Assembly (NCBI RefSeq): GCF_018320785.1
Contig: NC_054886.1
Span: 4,091,207 to 4,155,206, forward strand
From: Cheilinus undulatus
Lineage: Eukaryota > Chordata > Actinopteri > Labriformes > Labridae
Reading direction: 5' to 3'
Length of the DNA stretch: 64,000 nucleotides
Every line of letters begins with the position of its first letter. The stretch's first letter is position 1. Position numbers and translations under genes: made by a program. The notes beneath the pieces are model-generated. The model was given only the letters and a program-made list of their open reading frames with translations, had not been told where the DNA came from and did not search any database. This document shows, piece by piece, positions 34,187 to 46,750 of this stretch.

Positions 34187-34838
34187 TTGGCTGTTATATC
34201 AGCTCATGATGTCTGGGGCGGCCTGCTGTTCAAGGGGGGCAACTTAGTGAAAGTGGAAGGCATCATGAAAAAAGAGCAGGATCTCAAGATTCTCAAAGAA
34301 AACATCAAGCTGTCAGCTGAGAGTCTGGACCTGGGGGAGTATTGGACTTATCAAAAAGACAATGACTTAAAACATACAGCCAAAGTGGCGAGGAAATGCT
34401 TTCAAGACAATGATGTGAAAGTTTTGGAATGGCCTTGTCAAAGTCCTGATCTCAACCCCATTGAGAACTTATGGGGAAACTTAAGAAAAGGGTAGAAGCA
34501 AAGAAGAAGATCAACTTCAAGGATCTTGAAGCTTTTGCCAAGGAAGAGTGGTTCAAACTTGTGAGCAATTCCAGGAATCACTTGGAGGCTGTTACTAAAA
34601 ATCGGGGCTTTGCTGTTGATCACTAAAACAGGGTATGAATAATTTTGACACAGTGATTTTTTTGTGTTGTTAAAAATATGTGTTACGGTTGTAATTCCAA
34701 CATAAAATGTGTATGGCTGAAGGTTTTCCAACATTTTCTGTCCATGTTGTTTTGAGGGCGATGAGCCACTGTTTAAATGAGAAAAATCAAAAGTACTTAA
34801 AAGTGACAGGGGTATGAATGATTTCAGGCTTTACTGTA
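34187..34838 (+). mobile_element. Tc1-like transposase remnant and right terminus
   Basis: The frame 34187-34495 reads KGGNLVKVEGIMKKEQDLKI and then WPCQSPDLNPIENLWGNLRK, the DDE second half of a fish Tc1-like transposase. A stop truncates it after LRKG; a shifted frame continues. The right end TGACAGGGGTATGAATGATT then TCAGGCTTTACTGTA is a Tc1 terminus. The left half is missing. Confidence 0.85.
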
Positions 34839-35034
34839 TGTTATTTCCTGATGGCTGCTGTTTGTTTAATGGCCTGGTCCTAAGGACTGAAGTTTTAGGT
34901 CTGCTCCACATTCTTACAAGGAATAAGCTAAACCTAATTAGTAAATGTCCGATATAAACAGAAATCTAATCACGTTCAGTCCTATTATTCACAGTTGACA
35001 TCAACCAATCACAGCCCGTGAAAGCATGAGTTAG

Positions 35035-35296
35035 CCAGGTGTTATTTTTGAGCCCACCTCCTCTCTGAGATAAAAACTACTGTTCCTTTCTTTCTGAATG
35101 GAGCCGCCACTATGATGCCTTTCTAGAAGTTTCTAAGAATGAGGCAGCAGGCTTCTGCAGACCGTGGACACTTGAGGAGCTGCTGTCTGATAATGTGTCT
35201 CTGTTTGTCCTCAGCTCAGTGCTAAGACCAGACACGTGGAGAGGAACGCCGTCCATCATTGAATCTGACTCCAGGGCAGCTGTCTGAGGAAGAAAG
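35035..35296 (+). promoter_or_regulatory. 5' flank and untranslated leader of zinc-finger gene 1
   Basis: This stretch is duplicated, inverted, at 63305-63570 before zinc-finger gene 2, with the same AGATAAA word near 35068, the same TTCTAGAAGTTTCTAAGAATG (heat-shock-element-like nTTCnnGAAnnTTC) near 35124 and a TTTGTCCTCAG that could be a leader acceptor near 35205. Conservation between the copies supports a promoter/leader role; a start site cannot be set. Confidence 0.55.
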
Positions 35297-38200
35297 ATGG
35301 CTACCCCTCTCAAGGTAGGAATGAATTTGCAGAGAAAGTGAAAAGAGGAGAACTCCTAAAGGTGCATGACAAAAAACACTTAAAAAAAGCAGTTGTTTTA
35401 ATTCCAAAAAAACAAAAATTTTCATGTTACTATGCCAACTGACCTCAAGAAAATGAAATATAATAATAATAATAATACATTTTGTTTATAAGTGCCTTTC
35501 TTAACACTCAAGGTCACTTTAAAGATAAAAACAAATACAATGGAAACAATAGATAAAAGCAAAAACAATATAAAATGGGACAAAGTAATTACAGAGAGTA
35601 TCCTGAACAGGTGAGTTTTGAGTCTGGATTCGAAGAGAGGGAGAGAGTCAATGTCCGGATGTCTGGTGGGAGTGAGTTCCAGAGTTGGGGAGCAGAGCGG
35701 CTGAAAGCCACTCTGCTAATGTGGTGAAATGAGGGAGTTTTGGTGATGATACAAGCAGCTGAGTTCTGAACCAGTTGAAGTTTATGGAGAGATTTGTGAG
35801 GGAGACCAAAGAGGAGAGAATTACAGTAATCAGTACAGGAGGTAACGAGGCTGTGGACAGGAATAGAAGTGGTATGGGGCGTGAGGGAGGGGCAGAGGCG
35901 ATTGATGTTGCGTAGATGGAAATATGCAGACCGGATGATAATATTGATGTGAGCTTTGAAAGATGGAGAGCTGTCGAGGATGACACCCAGACTCTTAACC
36001 TGAGGGGAGGGGGAGACTGAGGAGCTGTCAATAGTGAGGGAGAGACTGTCAGTTTTTTGATAAAGTGGATTTTGTGCCAATGAGGAGGACTTCTGTTTTG
36101 TCACTGTTTAATTTGAGGAAGTTTGAGGTGAACCAGGATTTAATTTCAGATAGGCAGTTGGTGAGGGAAGGGGGTGGAAGTGAGGAGTTGGGTTTACTGG
36201 AGAGGTAGAGCTGGGTGTCATCCTCGAAGCAGTGAGAGTGAAAGTTGAATTTACAGAAAATATTGCCAAGGGGAAGGAGGTAAATGATGAAAAGAAGGGG
36301 CCCCAGGACAGAGCACCGAGGCACACCTGAAGTGACGGGGGAGGGTTGGGATTGAATGATTTGTGACGGATGTACTGAGTGCAGCCTGAGAGGTAGGAGT
36401 GAAACCAGTCAAGGGGGTTGGAGGTGATGCCGATGGAAGATAATCTATTGAGGAGGATGGTGTGAGATATTGCGTCAAAGGCCGCACTCAGATCGAGGAG
36501 GATGAGGATGGAGAGTAAACTGGAGTCAGCTGCTATGAGGAGGTCGTTGGTGATTTTTATGAGGGCTGTTTCTATACTATGGCTGGGGCGGAAACCGGAC
36601 TGGAATTGTTCATAGAGAGAATTGTGACTTAAGTGGGAGTGGAGTTGAGTGGCGACAATTTTTTCAAGTATTTTGGAGATGAAGAGTAGATTTCAGATGG
36701 GGCGGAGGTTATTGAAGTTGTTGGGATCTGAACCAGTTTTTTTCAGAATAGGGGTGACAGGTGCAGTTTTGAAGAGTGAGGGAACAATTCCAGTGGTGAG
36801 TGAGGAGTGGATGATGGCAGATATGAGGGGGAGAAGAGAGGGGAGGCAGGATTTGACCAGAGCTGTGGGGAGGGGATGAAGCTGACATGTGGAGGGCTTG
36901 GATTTATGGATGAGGGCTGACATGTTAGAAGTGGCAGGAAGTTGGAAGGCAGAGAGTGACTGAGAGTGCGGGGAAGTTCAGAGGAGGGGAGAGGTGATGG
37001 ATTCGAGTCCAAATGCTGGTGGATTTTGTGGATTATTTCATTGAAAAAGTTAAAGGGAGTTGCAGGTGTCAGTGGAGTACAGGTGGGCAGGTAGGATGTC
37101 CAGGGGTTGGAGGAGTTTGTTGAGTAGTGAAAACAGAGTCCTGGTGTTTCCTTTATTTGAACTGATGAGGCCGGAGTAGTAGTTTGATTTTGCTTGAGAA
37201 ATGGAGTCCTTGTACTGTAATATATGGGATTTGTGCATTTCTTTGTGGATGGTAAGACCAGATTTTCTATGGAGAAGCTCAAGTTGGCAACCTTTGGCTT
37301 ACATGGACTGGAGTTCAAGGGTAAACCAGGGGGCGGTGTGGGTAAAGGAAACGGACCGAGTTTTTACTGGAGCAAGACAGTTGAGGATGTTGTTTAAACC
37401 ATTGTTGTAGAAAGCTGCCAGATCATCAGGGGTGGATGGATAGTCCGGAGTGAGGGTACTGTCAATACAGGTGGAGAGGGTATCCATGTTAATGTCCTTG
37501 ATATTAACCCAGAATGAGATGAGGCGTGGAGGCTTGGTTGTGGAGAGAGAGTGAGACATTGAATGACAGAAGACAATGGTCAGTTATTGGGAGTTCATCA
37601 GCTGTGCAGTTGGAGGGGATGAGACCAGAACAACAGATTTAAACCAGGGTGTGTCCTTTATTGCAGTGGTTCTCAATTTTTTTTCAGTCATGTACCCCCT
37701 GTGAAGTATTTTTTCAGCTAAGTACCCCCTAAACAGCACAAAGCTTTTTGGTCAAAAAGAAAGACATTTAACAGTGCTGTGACAGCTGTCTGATTTATCA
37801 AACTTTGTAACTGATAAACAATTTAAAATTACAAATATTTTTTTCAAACATTTGAAATGTTAAAAATGCATGACTTAATTCATGGCAAATCTTCTCATCA
37901 CTAAATATGGGAATTCAAATTAATGTATGAAAACAGTGACTGGAAAGGCATAAACCATTTAAACCCAGAAGTGTGCAAAACTCTGCTCAGCTGCAGTGGT
38001 CTCTCTCTGGAACAATTTAGAAATAACAACATAGAGCTAGAAAGAACTAAAAACCTGTAAAATTTAACTAATTATAAAAAGACAGCTTAGTGCCCCTTTT
38101 TGGGACCATAATAAAGATCTCCTCTCAAACTGAAATCATGAACTTAGTTAAAGATCAGCATTTATTCACAAAAAATAAATCATAAACCTTTTTATGAATG

Positions 38201-41200
38201 GAGAGATTGTGAATGCAGTGATTGACAGGCATGTTCCAGTGTGGGTCAAACCATTCTCCGATGGGGCAGACTCAGTGGGTTTTAGGGTCATTAAATTTAA
38301 TAACATACAAAATATAAACTCCACTTCATAAACTCAAGGTCCTTACACTCCAGACGCAAATCTTGTGTTTTTGCCCCATGTAGCCTGGTAGAGAGGGAGA
38401 CAGGCAGCCTGACATGTCCATGTGAACATAAATGCACTACTCACACAGCTGGAGCTGTTTCCAAACTAACAGGACTTTATTCCAGTGAAATATTTACCAA
38501 CACAGTCTCCTCTGATCTCAGACATACGACTTATAAATACTCCGGATCGACCAGCTCACTCAAATGACTCCTCTGGCCAGTCTGGAACACAAACAGGTGA
38601 GCCAGTCTGTGTGCTGTAGGGGAGTTAACTCCTCTCACAGCGAGCCTCAGCTGCATCCTTATTACTCTTATTGATCATATTTGACATAAAATGAATGGAA
38701 AGTCAGACCCTCGTCTTACAAACTTGGCTGGCACAGTGAATGAAACAGTTAAACTAAACGGCACTGATGTCCTGGCTGTGCGTAAAAGTGCCGCACTACG
38801 CATGGAGTGAAGGATAGAGAGGGAGAAACCTTTTAACTTCCGCTCTAATAAATATCACTGTTGATCAGGGGACAGAGAAAACACACTGCAGACGTTCGCA
38901 GCATGAATGTGATTTTAGAATGTACGTAATATACTCGCAAAATCGTGTTGCTCCGGATGTACATAGAAAGGCGCAATTTTTCTGAAATAGCTGGAATATA
39001 TTTTAAAATCTCATGTGCCTCCTGGAGTGCCTTCACATGCCCCCAGAGGTACGCATACCCCCATTTGAGAACCACTGCTTTAATGTGTGTGGGGAAATCT
39101 GAGAATTGATTGAATCCAAAACTGTCGAGGCATGATGAGAAGTGGCAGGTGAGGGGGAGATTCTTATTGTCCATGTGTACGTTAAAGTCTCCTAAAAGTA
39201 TTACATTTGGTGAGAGAGTGGAAAGATGGGTGAGCAGAGCAGCAAAGTCATTTAAAAATTTGTTGTTTGGCTTGGGGGGTTGGTAAACTGTGGCAATGAT
39301 AGTGGGAGTGGGTCCAGAGAGTTTACAGGCAGTACATTCCAAAGAACTAACGGTAGGCACAGACACTGGCAGGACTTTCCAGTTCTCGCGGTAAATTATA
39401 ACGAGACCTCCCCCGCAACCTGAGCCCCGGGGTTGACAGATGTAAACAACCCCCAGCGGAGTGGAGTCGTTGAGGTGGGAGAAGTCACTGGGTTGTTGCC
39501 ATGTTACAGTCAAACAAAAAAAAAAATCCAACTTACGGTCAGTTAGGAGATCCTGAATAAGAGGTTCCTTGCTTGTGAGTGAGCGGATGTTGAGCAGACC
39601 GACGTTGACAGGAGTGTTGTTGTGACTGACAGCAGCGTTAGCCAATCTGGCTAGGCTAGCTAACATCTGTGGATGTTTTGGTCATGAAGGGAAAAAAATG
39701 TGAATCAGTTTTTTAGCCATATCACTGACCCCTACCAGGAGACTATTTCTGTTGCAGTGGTATTGAAAAGTGTATCAGTTTGACATTGAAAACACTGCTA
39801 TTGTGACAACTCTCCTCCGCAGTCACGCAAAGCTGTCAGCTGAAGATCTCTACCATGACTGTTTTCTTTTCTGCTTCTTGTTGTTTTAGAAACAGAGGGG
39901 CATGCCTCGTAGTCATGACTGTCAGCAGTGTGGGAAAGAGATCTCTTCTTCATCAGGTTTAAAGAAGCATATGCGAGTTCACACTGGAGAGAAACCATAC
40001 GGCTGTGAGATCTGTGGGAAAGCTTTCAAACAGTCATCTGCATTGAAGCGTCATACGCGCACTCACACCGGAGAGAAACCATACAGCTGTGAGATCTGTG
40101 GAGACGCTTTCACACGTTCATCTGCATTGCAGAGTCATATCTACACTCACACCGGAGAGAAACCATACAAATGTGAGGACTGTGGTAAAAGTTTCAGTCA
40201 GGTGGGTAACTTCAAGAAACACAGAAACATCCACACCAGAGAATTACTCTACCCTTGTCAGGATTGTGGAAAAGTCTTTACTAATCAAGATACTTTAAAG
40301 CGTCATGAGCGCATTCACACTGGAGAGAAACCATACAGTTGTGACCAATGTGGTATGGCCTTCTCTCGAGCAAGTATTCTCAGGATCCATCAGTATCGCC
40401 ACACTGGAGAAAAGCCATTCAGTTGTGATCAGTGTGGGAAAGCCTTCTCAAAGTTAGGGACCCTCAGCGTACACCGCCGCATTCATACTGGAGAGAAACC
40501 GTACAGCTGTGAGCAGTGTGGGAAAACCTTCAGGAAAAAATACGACTTAACTAGCCACCAGCAGATCCACACTGGAGAGAAACCCTTCAGCTGTGAGATC
40601 TGTGGGAAAGCTTTCACACATTCATATTTACTGAAGCGTCATATACGCACTCACACTGGAGAGAAACCATACAAATGTGAGGATTGTGGTAAAAGTTTCA
40701 GTCAGTTGGGTCACTTCAAGGTTCACAGAAACAGCCACACCAGAGAATTACTCTACCCTTGTCAGGATTGTGGGAAATTCTTTACTGGTCAAGGTGCTTT
40801 AAAGCGTCATGAGCGTATTCACACTGGAGAGAAACCATACAGCTGTGAGCAATGTGGTATGACTTTCATTCAAGTATATCCTCTCAGGATCCATCAGCGC
40901 CGCCACACTGGAGAAAAGCCGTTCAGTTGTGATCAGTGTGGGAAAGCCTTCTCAGTTTTAGGGAGTCTCAAGTTACACCGCCGCATTCATACTGGAGAGA
41001 AACCGTACAGCTGTGACCAATGTGGGAAAACTTTCAGAAGAAAAAAGCAGTTAACAAGCCACCAGCAGATCCACACTGGAGAAAAACCCTTTAGCTGTGG
41101 GCAATGTGGGAAAACCTTCAGGATAAAAATCAACTTAAAATTCCACCAGCAGATCCACACTGGAGAGAAACCACACAAATGTAGACACTGTGAGAAAGCC

Positions 41201-41506
41201 TTCAAAAGTCGAGGGGAATGCATCAGACATGAACACGTCCACACTGGTCTGAAACCATACATCTGTGGGGAGTGTGGGAAGAGTTTTAGGAGATTATCTT
41301 CACTTCGCTATCATGAACTCACCCATACTGGAGTCAGAGAGTACCAGTGTGAGCGCTGTGACAAAAGGTTTGTTTCAGCTCGCAGTCTTGAGGAGCATCT
41401 GCGTATCCACACCGGACACAGGCCATACTGGTGTGTTGGTTGTGAGAAAAGCTTCATAAGGAGATCTGGGGTGAGAACACACAAATGTGTCAAAAAAGAG
41501 GGCTAA
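35297..41506 (+). CDS. C2H2 zinc-finger protein 1, two exons, about 544 residues
   Basis: Exon 1 (35297-35314) encodes MATPLK and ends at GTAGGAATG in phase 0. Exon 2 (39890-41506) starts after a TTGTTTTAG acceptor and reads [17 protein letters not shown] onward to TAA. It has 19 tandem fingers with TGEKPY/F linkers; the last is degenerate (HKC). Fingers 3-8 and 9-14 form two copies of a six-finger block, each including the odd linker HTRELLYP. No KRAB, BTB, SCAN or FiNZ-like domain precedes the fingers. It is expected to be a nuclear DNA-binding protein of the fish expanded type. The first exon is chosen because gene 2 conserves both the peptide and the splice sites. AATAAA occurs at 41890. 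The intron holds an L2-type LINE. Confidence 0.88.
35461..39664 (-). mobile_element. L2-type LINE in the intron of zinc-finger gene 1
   Basis: From its 5' side (right): endonuclease frame 38845-39666 with [28 protein letters not shown] and [10 protein letters not shown]; then RT pieces at 36693-36923 ([20 protein letters not shown]), 36251-36487 and 36049-36324 ([12 protein letters not shown], the xxDD site here EDDTQLY), and the C-terminal region 35589-36104 ([20 protein letters not shown]). The 3' end is a TAATAATAAT array at 35461. Several frame breaks. Gene 2's intron lacks it, with AAAATGAAAT joined to CTGTGGATG, which sets both ends. Confidence 0.88.
37664..39077. mobile_element. hAT-type nonautonomous element inside the LINE, 8-bp target duplication
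   Basis: Ends CAGTGGTTCTCAATTTTTTTT and the inverse of ATTTGAGAACCACTG. Flanks CTTTATTG (37656-37663) and CTTTAATG (39078-39085) are an 8-bp duplication with one mismatch. Length 1414 bp, no transposase. It splits the LINE endonuclease region (FSDFPT... then the downstream part). Confidence 0.85.
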
Positions 41507-42439
41507 AGTTCTTTGTAGTCTTCAACGTGTAATTGTTCTACACTAACTGTTCATAACTAGAAGAATGAATCAGCTTTAGAAAAAGGATAAATGAAGATTA
41601 AACACAGAGACTTTTAAAACACTTGTGCTGAGTCTTGAGAGTGTTAATGTTGTAAATGTTTTCATCCAAACTAAAGAATTGTAGTAAACAGTTCAATCTT
41701 GAATGCACACAATTATGTTTGAAAGTCTATTTACAGACGACCACACTACTAGCTACAACCAGAAATATTCAAGCATTTTAAATAGTTTGAACATTTCTGA
41801 CTGTTAATATATAAAAAAGAATTGTTTTTATTTTTCAGCATATTTTTCAATAGTTTTTTTTTTTTTTTTTTTTTTGCATACTGTTTTGAAATAAAACCAG
41901 CCAACTCTAACATTTTAAGGTCTGTTTGGGCAGTTTAACTTGAAATGAGTCTGTTATTACTTGTTAGTTTAAATAATTTAGTGATGTTTTGTTCAGTAAT
42001 CTGAATTTATTGTTATAATAGAGTTGTTAACCTTCTTCTTTTTCATGCTTGGCTTTTCAAGGCACAAAAACTCTCTAATCCTGACTTCAGTTTTAAATTG
42101 AACTTGTAATGATTGAATAATAAAACAGGAATGGTTCTCTTCTCTTTCTATGTGTAAATGTCTCCTCTTTAACCCTATAGAACCCAGCGTAGCGCCGGCG
42201 CTATGATAAGCATATCCATTTTTGATTGGCGGTAGATTTGAAACCAGATAAGATAGATCGATCATCGTTTTTGCATAGAAAATCTGGGGAGCTACACTAA
42301 CATTTCACACATTCACCATGTTTCATAGCACTTTTACATTGCAGAGATGGGTTTGTAAAAATACACAAATAAATGCACATTACAAAAATATTTATAAATG
42401 AGACCACAGGTATTTGCAGCACTTCCTACGTTGAAATGA
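41507..42439. other. 3' flank of zinc-finger gene 1
   Basis: AT-rich probable 3' untranslated region with an AATAAA at 41890 and a poly-T run at 41850-41875. Further on, nothing coding is seen. Confidence 0.5.
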
Positions 42440-42877
42440 TGCTGCGTTCCAGGCAACCCGTAACTCGTGTTTTTCCCACCTGTAACTTGTGAAAGTGCAC
42501 TGGAACAGCAGTCGAACTCGTAACTTCCCACCCGTGAACTTGTACCAGATCGATGTACTCCGAGTTACGACTTGTGACGTCACATCACTGCCTAAACAAT
42601 ATGGCAGTGTTTCAAAATAATGACAAATACTGTAAAATATAAAGTATAAGCTTCTGTTTCCCCTCCTCCGTTTCACTCAAATGAGCAAGTTGCAGGCTCC
42701 TTTGGTGATTGAAATGATTAAGCATAAATCTTATAATGTCTGCCATGTTGGTTTGTTTACATACCAGAATTCCTTGCGATCAAACCGAAGTCGGAATTTG
42801 CCTGGAACGCTTTCAGGTCGGAACTCGGAGATTTCAACTGGGAAATTTCTGAGTTACGGGTTGCCTGGAACGCAGCA
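42440..42877. mobile_element. MITE of about 438 bp with long inverted ends
   Basis: Left end TGCTGCGTTCCAGGCAACCC then GTAACTCG; the inverse of the right end (GAGTTACGGGTTGCCTGGAA then CGCAGCA) matches it over about 28 bp. The interior keeps further inverse-related words (AACTCGTAACTT, GGTCGGAACTCGG). No coding. Target duplication unresolved, so the superfamily is not assigned. Confidence 0.8.
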
Positions 42878-42984
42878 TAAACGTCATCACATTGTGGGCA
42901 TAACCTGTCACATGATTCTTAGTGTCCCTACCTCATAGGCTCCCCACCCCAACAACAGGAAGTGGCGTATTTTCCCAGGAGTTG

Positions 42985-44315
42985 TATTCAGTTTTTACCA
43001 CTTTTCAGCCCATTTTTTTCCCTTTTCACCCATTTTTGCCAAATTTAGCCCCTTGTAACATATTTCTTGACCTTGATCCAGTTTTTCTACTCTTTCCACT
43101 TCATTTTGTCCTTGAAACTTCTTTCCTATTTTAGCCACCTTTTCACATTTGCATGTTTTTTCACCCATTTCTGTTCTTTTTTTACTGCTTTTATCCTTTT
43201 TCTGTTCATTCCCTTGAGATCCATTTTTCCACTTTTTGTAAATTTCTGCCAATTTTAATCGAGTTTACTACTTTTGACCCATTTTTGCATTGTTTTTTTC
43301 CCCTTGATACCCTCCTTTGCCTCATTTTTGTTATATTTTCTCTTTGCCAATTTTTCTACATGATCAATTTGAAACTTTTTGCTTACTTCAGCTGCCATTT
43401 GCAATTTTTATTTTTTATTTTGTTGCCATTTTGCCAGTATTTGTCAACATTTTAGCCACTTATATCCCATTTTTGGTACATCTTTTTCACACAATGTTGC
43501 CACTTTTTTTTTTTTGTTACCTTCCTTTGCCTCTCTTTGCCCTTTTCTCTATCACCTTTTTCTCCACTTTTTGTCCATTTTGCCCCTTTTCACCCATTTC
43601 TGTATCCCCCCCCCCACCCCCCCACCCCCCCCCCACACTTCTTTTTGCCACCATACCCCATTTATGTCATTTTCTTTTACTATTTTAACCCATTCTTGCC
43701 ACTTTCCACACAGTTTTTGCCACTTTTTATGGTTAGTCACTATATTTCCAAGAAAAGTTGTCAGTTTCTTCCATTTTAGTTGAAAATGTTCTGTTTATCT
43801 GAAGCTTTTTACAGAAAGATTTACTGAATATTTGGGGAAAATTTGAGGGCATTTCAAGGTATTTTTAAAAAGATCTTTGTAATTTTACAGGGAGCTAATG
43901 CTGAAATGTTTAAAATTGTTGGTTCTTTTATGGGATTTTTTTAAGTTTTGGGAATTGTTTAAATATTTGAACAAGAATTGACCTTTACTAGATGATTGAG
44001 GCCCGCAAGAATGGGTTAAAGTGGAAGAAAGCAGCCAGAAATGAATGAAAAATAACAAAAGTGTTTAAAGTGGCAATAAGTGGTTACAAGTGGCAGAAAA
44101 GAAGCAAAACTGGAAAATGAGTACTAAAAATGAGTGACATGGCAAAAAATGTGCAATAATAGTCAAAATGCTGTGAAATTGGCAACAACTCGAAAGAAAT
44201 GGGTCAAAGGGGCAAAAATCAGCAACAAATAGGCAAGAATGGGCAAAAGCGGAAAAACTGCAAAAAGCTGTAAAAATAGGCACCAAGGGAAAATGGGTGA
44301 AAGCAGTTTTCAGAC
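42985..44315. repeat. Two opposed low-complexity arrays, GCCACTTTT / AAAAGTGGC type
   Basis: 42985-43790 is a pyrimidine-sense degenerate array (CCATTTTTGCC, TTTTACCACTTTT) including C-runs at 43605-43635. 43990-44310 is the complementary sense (AAAAGTGGCAATAAG, GGGCAAAAATCAGC). A 200-bp non-repeat piece lies between. The long open frames here come from base composition, not genes. The same word set fills the MITEs at 17.5 and 27.5 kb. Confidence 0.7.
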
Positions 44316-46745
44316 CCCTCTAGCGGTTCTTTAAAAACAGTGACTGGGGACAAATCTAGCGACTTTTTCTGGTGTTACTGGAGACTTTGGAGACTCTGAC
44401 GTGAAAGCACACATCGTTGTTGCTCCTCTCAGCAAGCAGCGGGTGCAGCCGTGGACCCCTCCCCATCCCAGAGCACTCACAGGCAGCCCAGTCCTCCGCA
44501 GCAGTCCCTCTCAGCTGTAGTGGTGGGAATTTAGGCTCTTTTCAGTGATCTGGCTCATTTGGCTCGGCTCAGCAGAAAGAGTTGGCTCTTTCGGCTCCGA
44601 ATTGGATTCCCCCCTTCTGGTTCTGATTCCCCAAACAAAATTATTTCACAAGACACAGAAATATTTCACAGAGCACGGAATGTATTTGTATTTTGTGAAA
44701 TTTATTTTGCACTTCTGAAATATTAATGGTGTTGGCCTTCAGGGCCACCGTAGTTATCAGTGCTTTGCAGCCTCATGGAAACATTATTCCCCCCAAAAAA
44801 TCTTCAAATACTTAGATGCAGGTGTGCTGGATCTCAGTCAGTAGTTTCTTTTTTATCATTTTTTGGAGAAAACATAAAACAGAAACAGTAGGACATTACC
44901 AAACATTCAAAAAAAATCAAATTACAGCTTCAACACTAGAGTACATAAGTTGTCTGTTTGCTTAACAGTATGAAAACTAGTTTAAAATGTGGATGGATTC
45001 TTAGCAGCTAAAACATAGAAATACTTCCATGACAGGTGCATATCTGTCTCATCCTGTATTTTCTCTAAGTTGTTAAGATTTCTTCATTCTTCTTCCTTTG
45101 GTGGATTGCCAGTCTTTGCTTACACATCCTTTTTATTTCATATAAACCTCTATTTTCCATCTCTGACTCATTTCCTCGTCTTTTCAGGAGCAGTGTCATT
45201 TAGATAGCAGATAATGTTTTCTGGACATTTCTATGGTTTATATCACATCATGAAATGCAGAGTACATATCAGGTCATTTCAGACAAGCAGACTGTCCTAT
45301 TTCTACTGACTAGAACATTCTGATGACTGTCAAAGGTCAATTTACAATTTAACACGTGATTTATGGCTCATCATTGTTTGGCAAAAATGAGTCAAACCTT
45401 AGAAAAACAAGATATTAGAACAAAATGATATGTTGTGATGAAGTACAAGCTGTAAGTGTAGCTCTGACTCTAACAGCCACATAACAACAATGGACTGAAA
45501 ACTTTGTAGAAGACTTTCAATGTGTCTGTGTTTAGAAAGACATTAAAACTACATGGAGAGCTCAGCTCCAAAATACAGGATCTCACATTTTACCACACAG
45601 CACTGAAAAAACTGAATCTGGGCCACAGCAAATGTAGCTGATTTCAATCTGTGATAACAATAAAAATAATCAAATAAGCTTCATAAATACGCCTCATTTT
45701 GAAGTCTGTTCATTTTGTTCAGATGTTGTGAAAAGTTGAACCGAACAGAATCATTGATGTAATGTCAGCTGATGTTTCTGAGTTGATCCACAGAACTAAA
45801 CTTCATTTTCCTGGCTTCCATTCTTTATTTCAAAACACAAATACTACATTACCCATCAGCGCCCCCTGTGGTGCATTGTGGGTATTTCAGTATTAGGGAT
45901 AAAGAGCTTTGTGAATTAACAGCGGAACTGTTGATTGAGGGTGGATTTCAAATCTGGGCAGAATTTTTCCCATGATGCCCTGGGGCAGAGTGTAAATGTT
46001 GATTTGATGAAATGTGTCCAGAGATGACTGCTGAGGTTCCTCTGATCCTGTTTGTGAGAGATTAGTGTTGTTAAAGAGAGCTCTTCCTCACTCATCATCT
46101 CTGCTATGGAGGAATAAAAGCAGAGTCAAACAGCAGTCAGGTGGATTTATACCGGCCTGCTGGAAGAGGCTTCTAGAAATGAAGTGTGGAAAAACACACA
46201 AACGGCTACAAATCTGTGCTTTGATCAATCAACACCATAAAACTGAGTTTGTTTTAAAGCCGGCTTTACTTGTAACTACATTTATTTCAAGAATAAATAC
46301 CAAACCAAGCAAAGGCTAGCTTTGTTCAACCTGCTAACATACTGAGATAAAGTTACAGAGATTTTTTTGTTCTTAAACTAAAATAAATGAGTCGTTTATG
46401 TAAAGATTCATCTGACTGGGTAATTTTCAGTGTATGATAAAAACCTCCAGCCAGCTCTACTTAGAAATCTGATTTTTTAATGTAGATTAACCAAATTCAT
46501 CTTTTTACACTGAGAAAAATGAATCTGGGCAAAAGTAAATGTAACTTCATTAAATCTGTGATTTCAACAATAAAATCCAAGTTTCTAGCTTGGCATAAAT
46601 AGTTTTGTTGTCAGTTTCTTTTGTTAAAAATACAAGACACTGTGATTTTTCTCCTAAAGAAGAATAATTTAGGTCATGTAAGCCAATCTTCCAGAGTTTA
46701 TCCTCATAACTAAGCCTGACTTTGTTACCTTTACTCAGTTTCATT
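44316..46745. other. No gene recognised; one hAT-like end
   Basis: 44515-44615 (TAGTGGTGGGAATTTAGGCTC, TTTGGCTCGGCTC) resembles a fish hAT terminus. The remainder is AT-rich. Frames near 45916-46319 on both strands have no domain. GGAATAAAAGCAGAG near 46110 is TATA-like but leads to no gene I can see. Confidence 0.45.
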
Positions 46746-46750
46746 CTTTT

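Noticed and set aside
35589-37576. Host gene on the minus strand
   Set aside because: Frames match reverse transcriptase and C-terminal parts of an L2-type LINE and are absent from the paralogous intron.
42169-42200. piggyBac end (TTAACCCTATAGAACCC)
   Set aside because: Only one terminus was seen; no inverted partner with TTAA was found downstream.
43067-43783. Long phenylalanine/proline-rich open frames
   Set aside because: They come from a pyrimidine-rich degenerate array; several frames are open at once and none has a domain.
45916-46319. Short genes on either strand
   Set aside because: Two overlapping antisense frames of 60-84 codons without domain, signal peptide or splice context.
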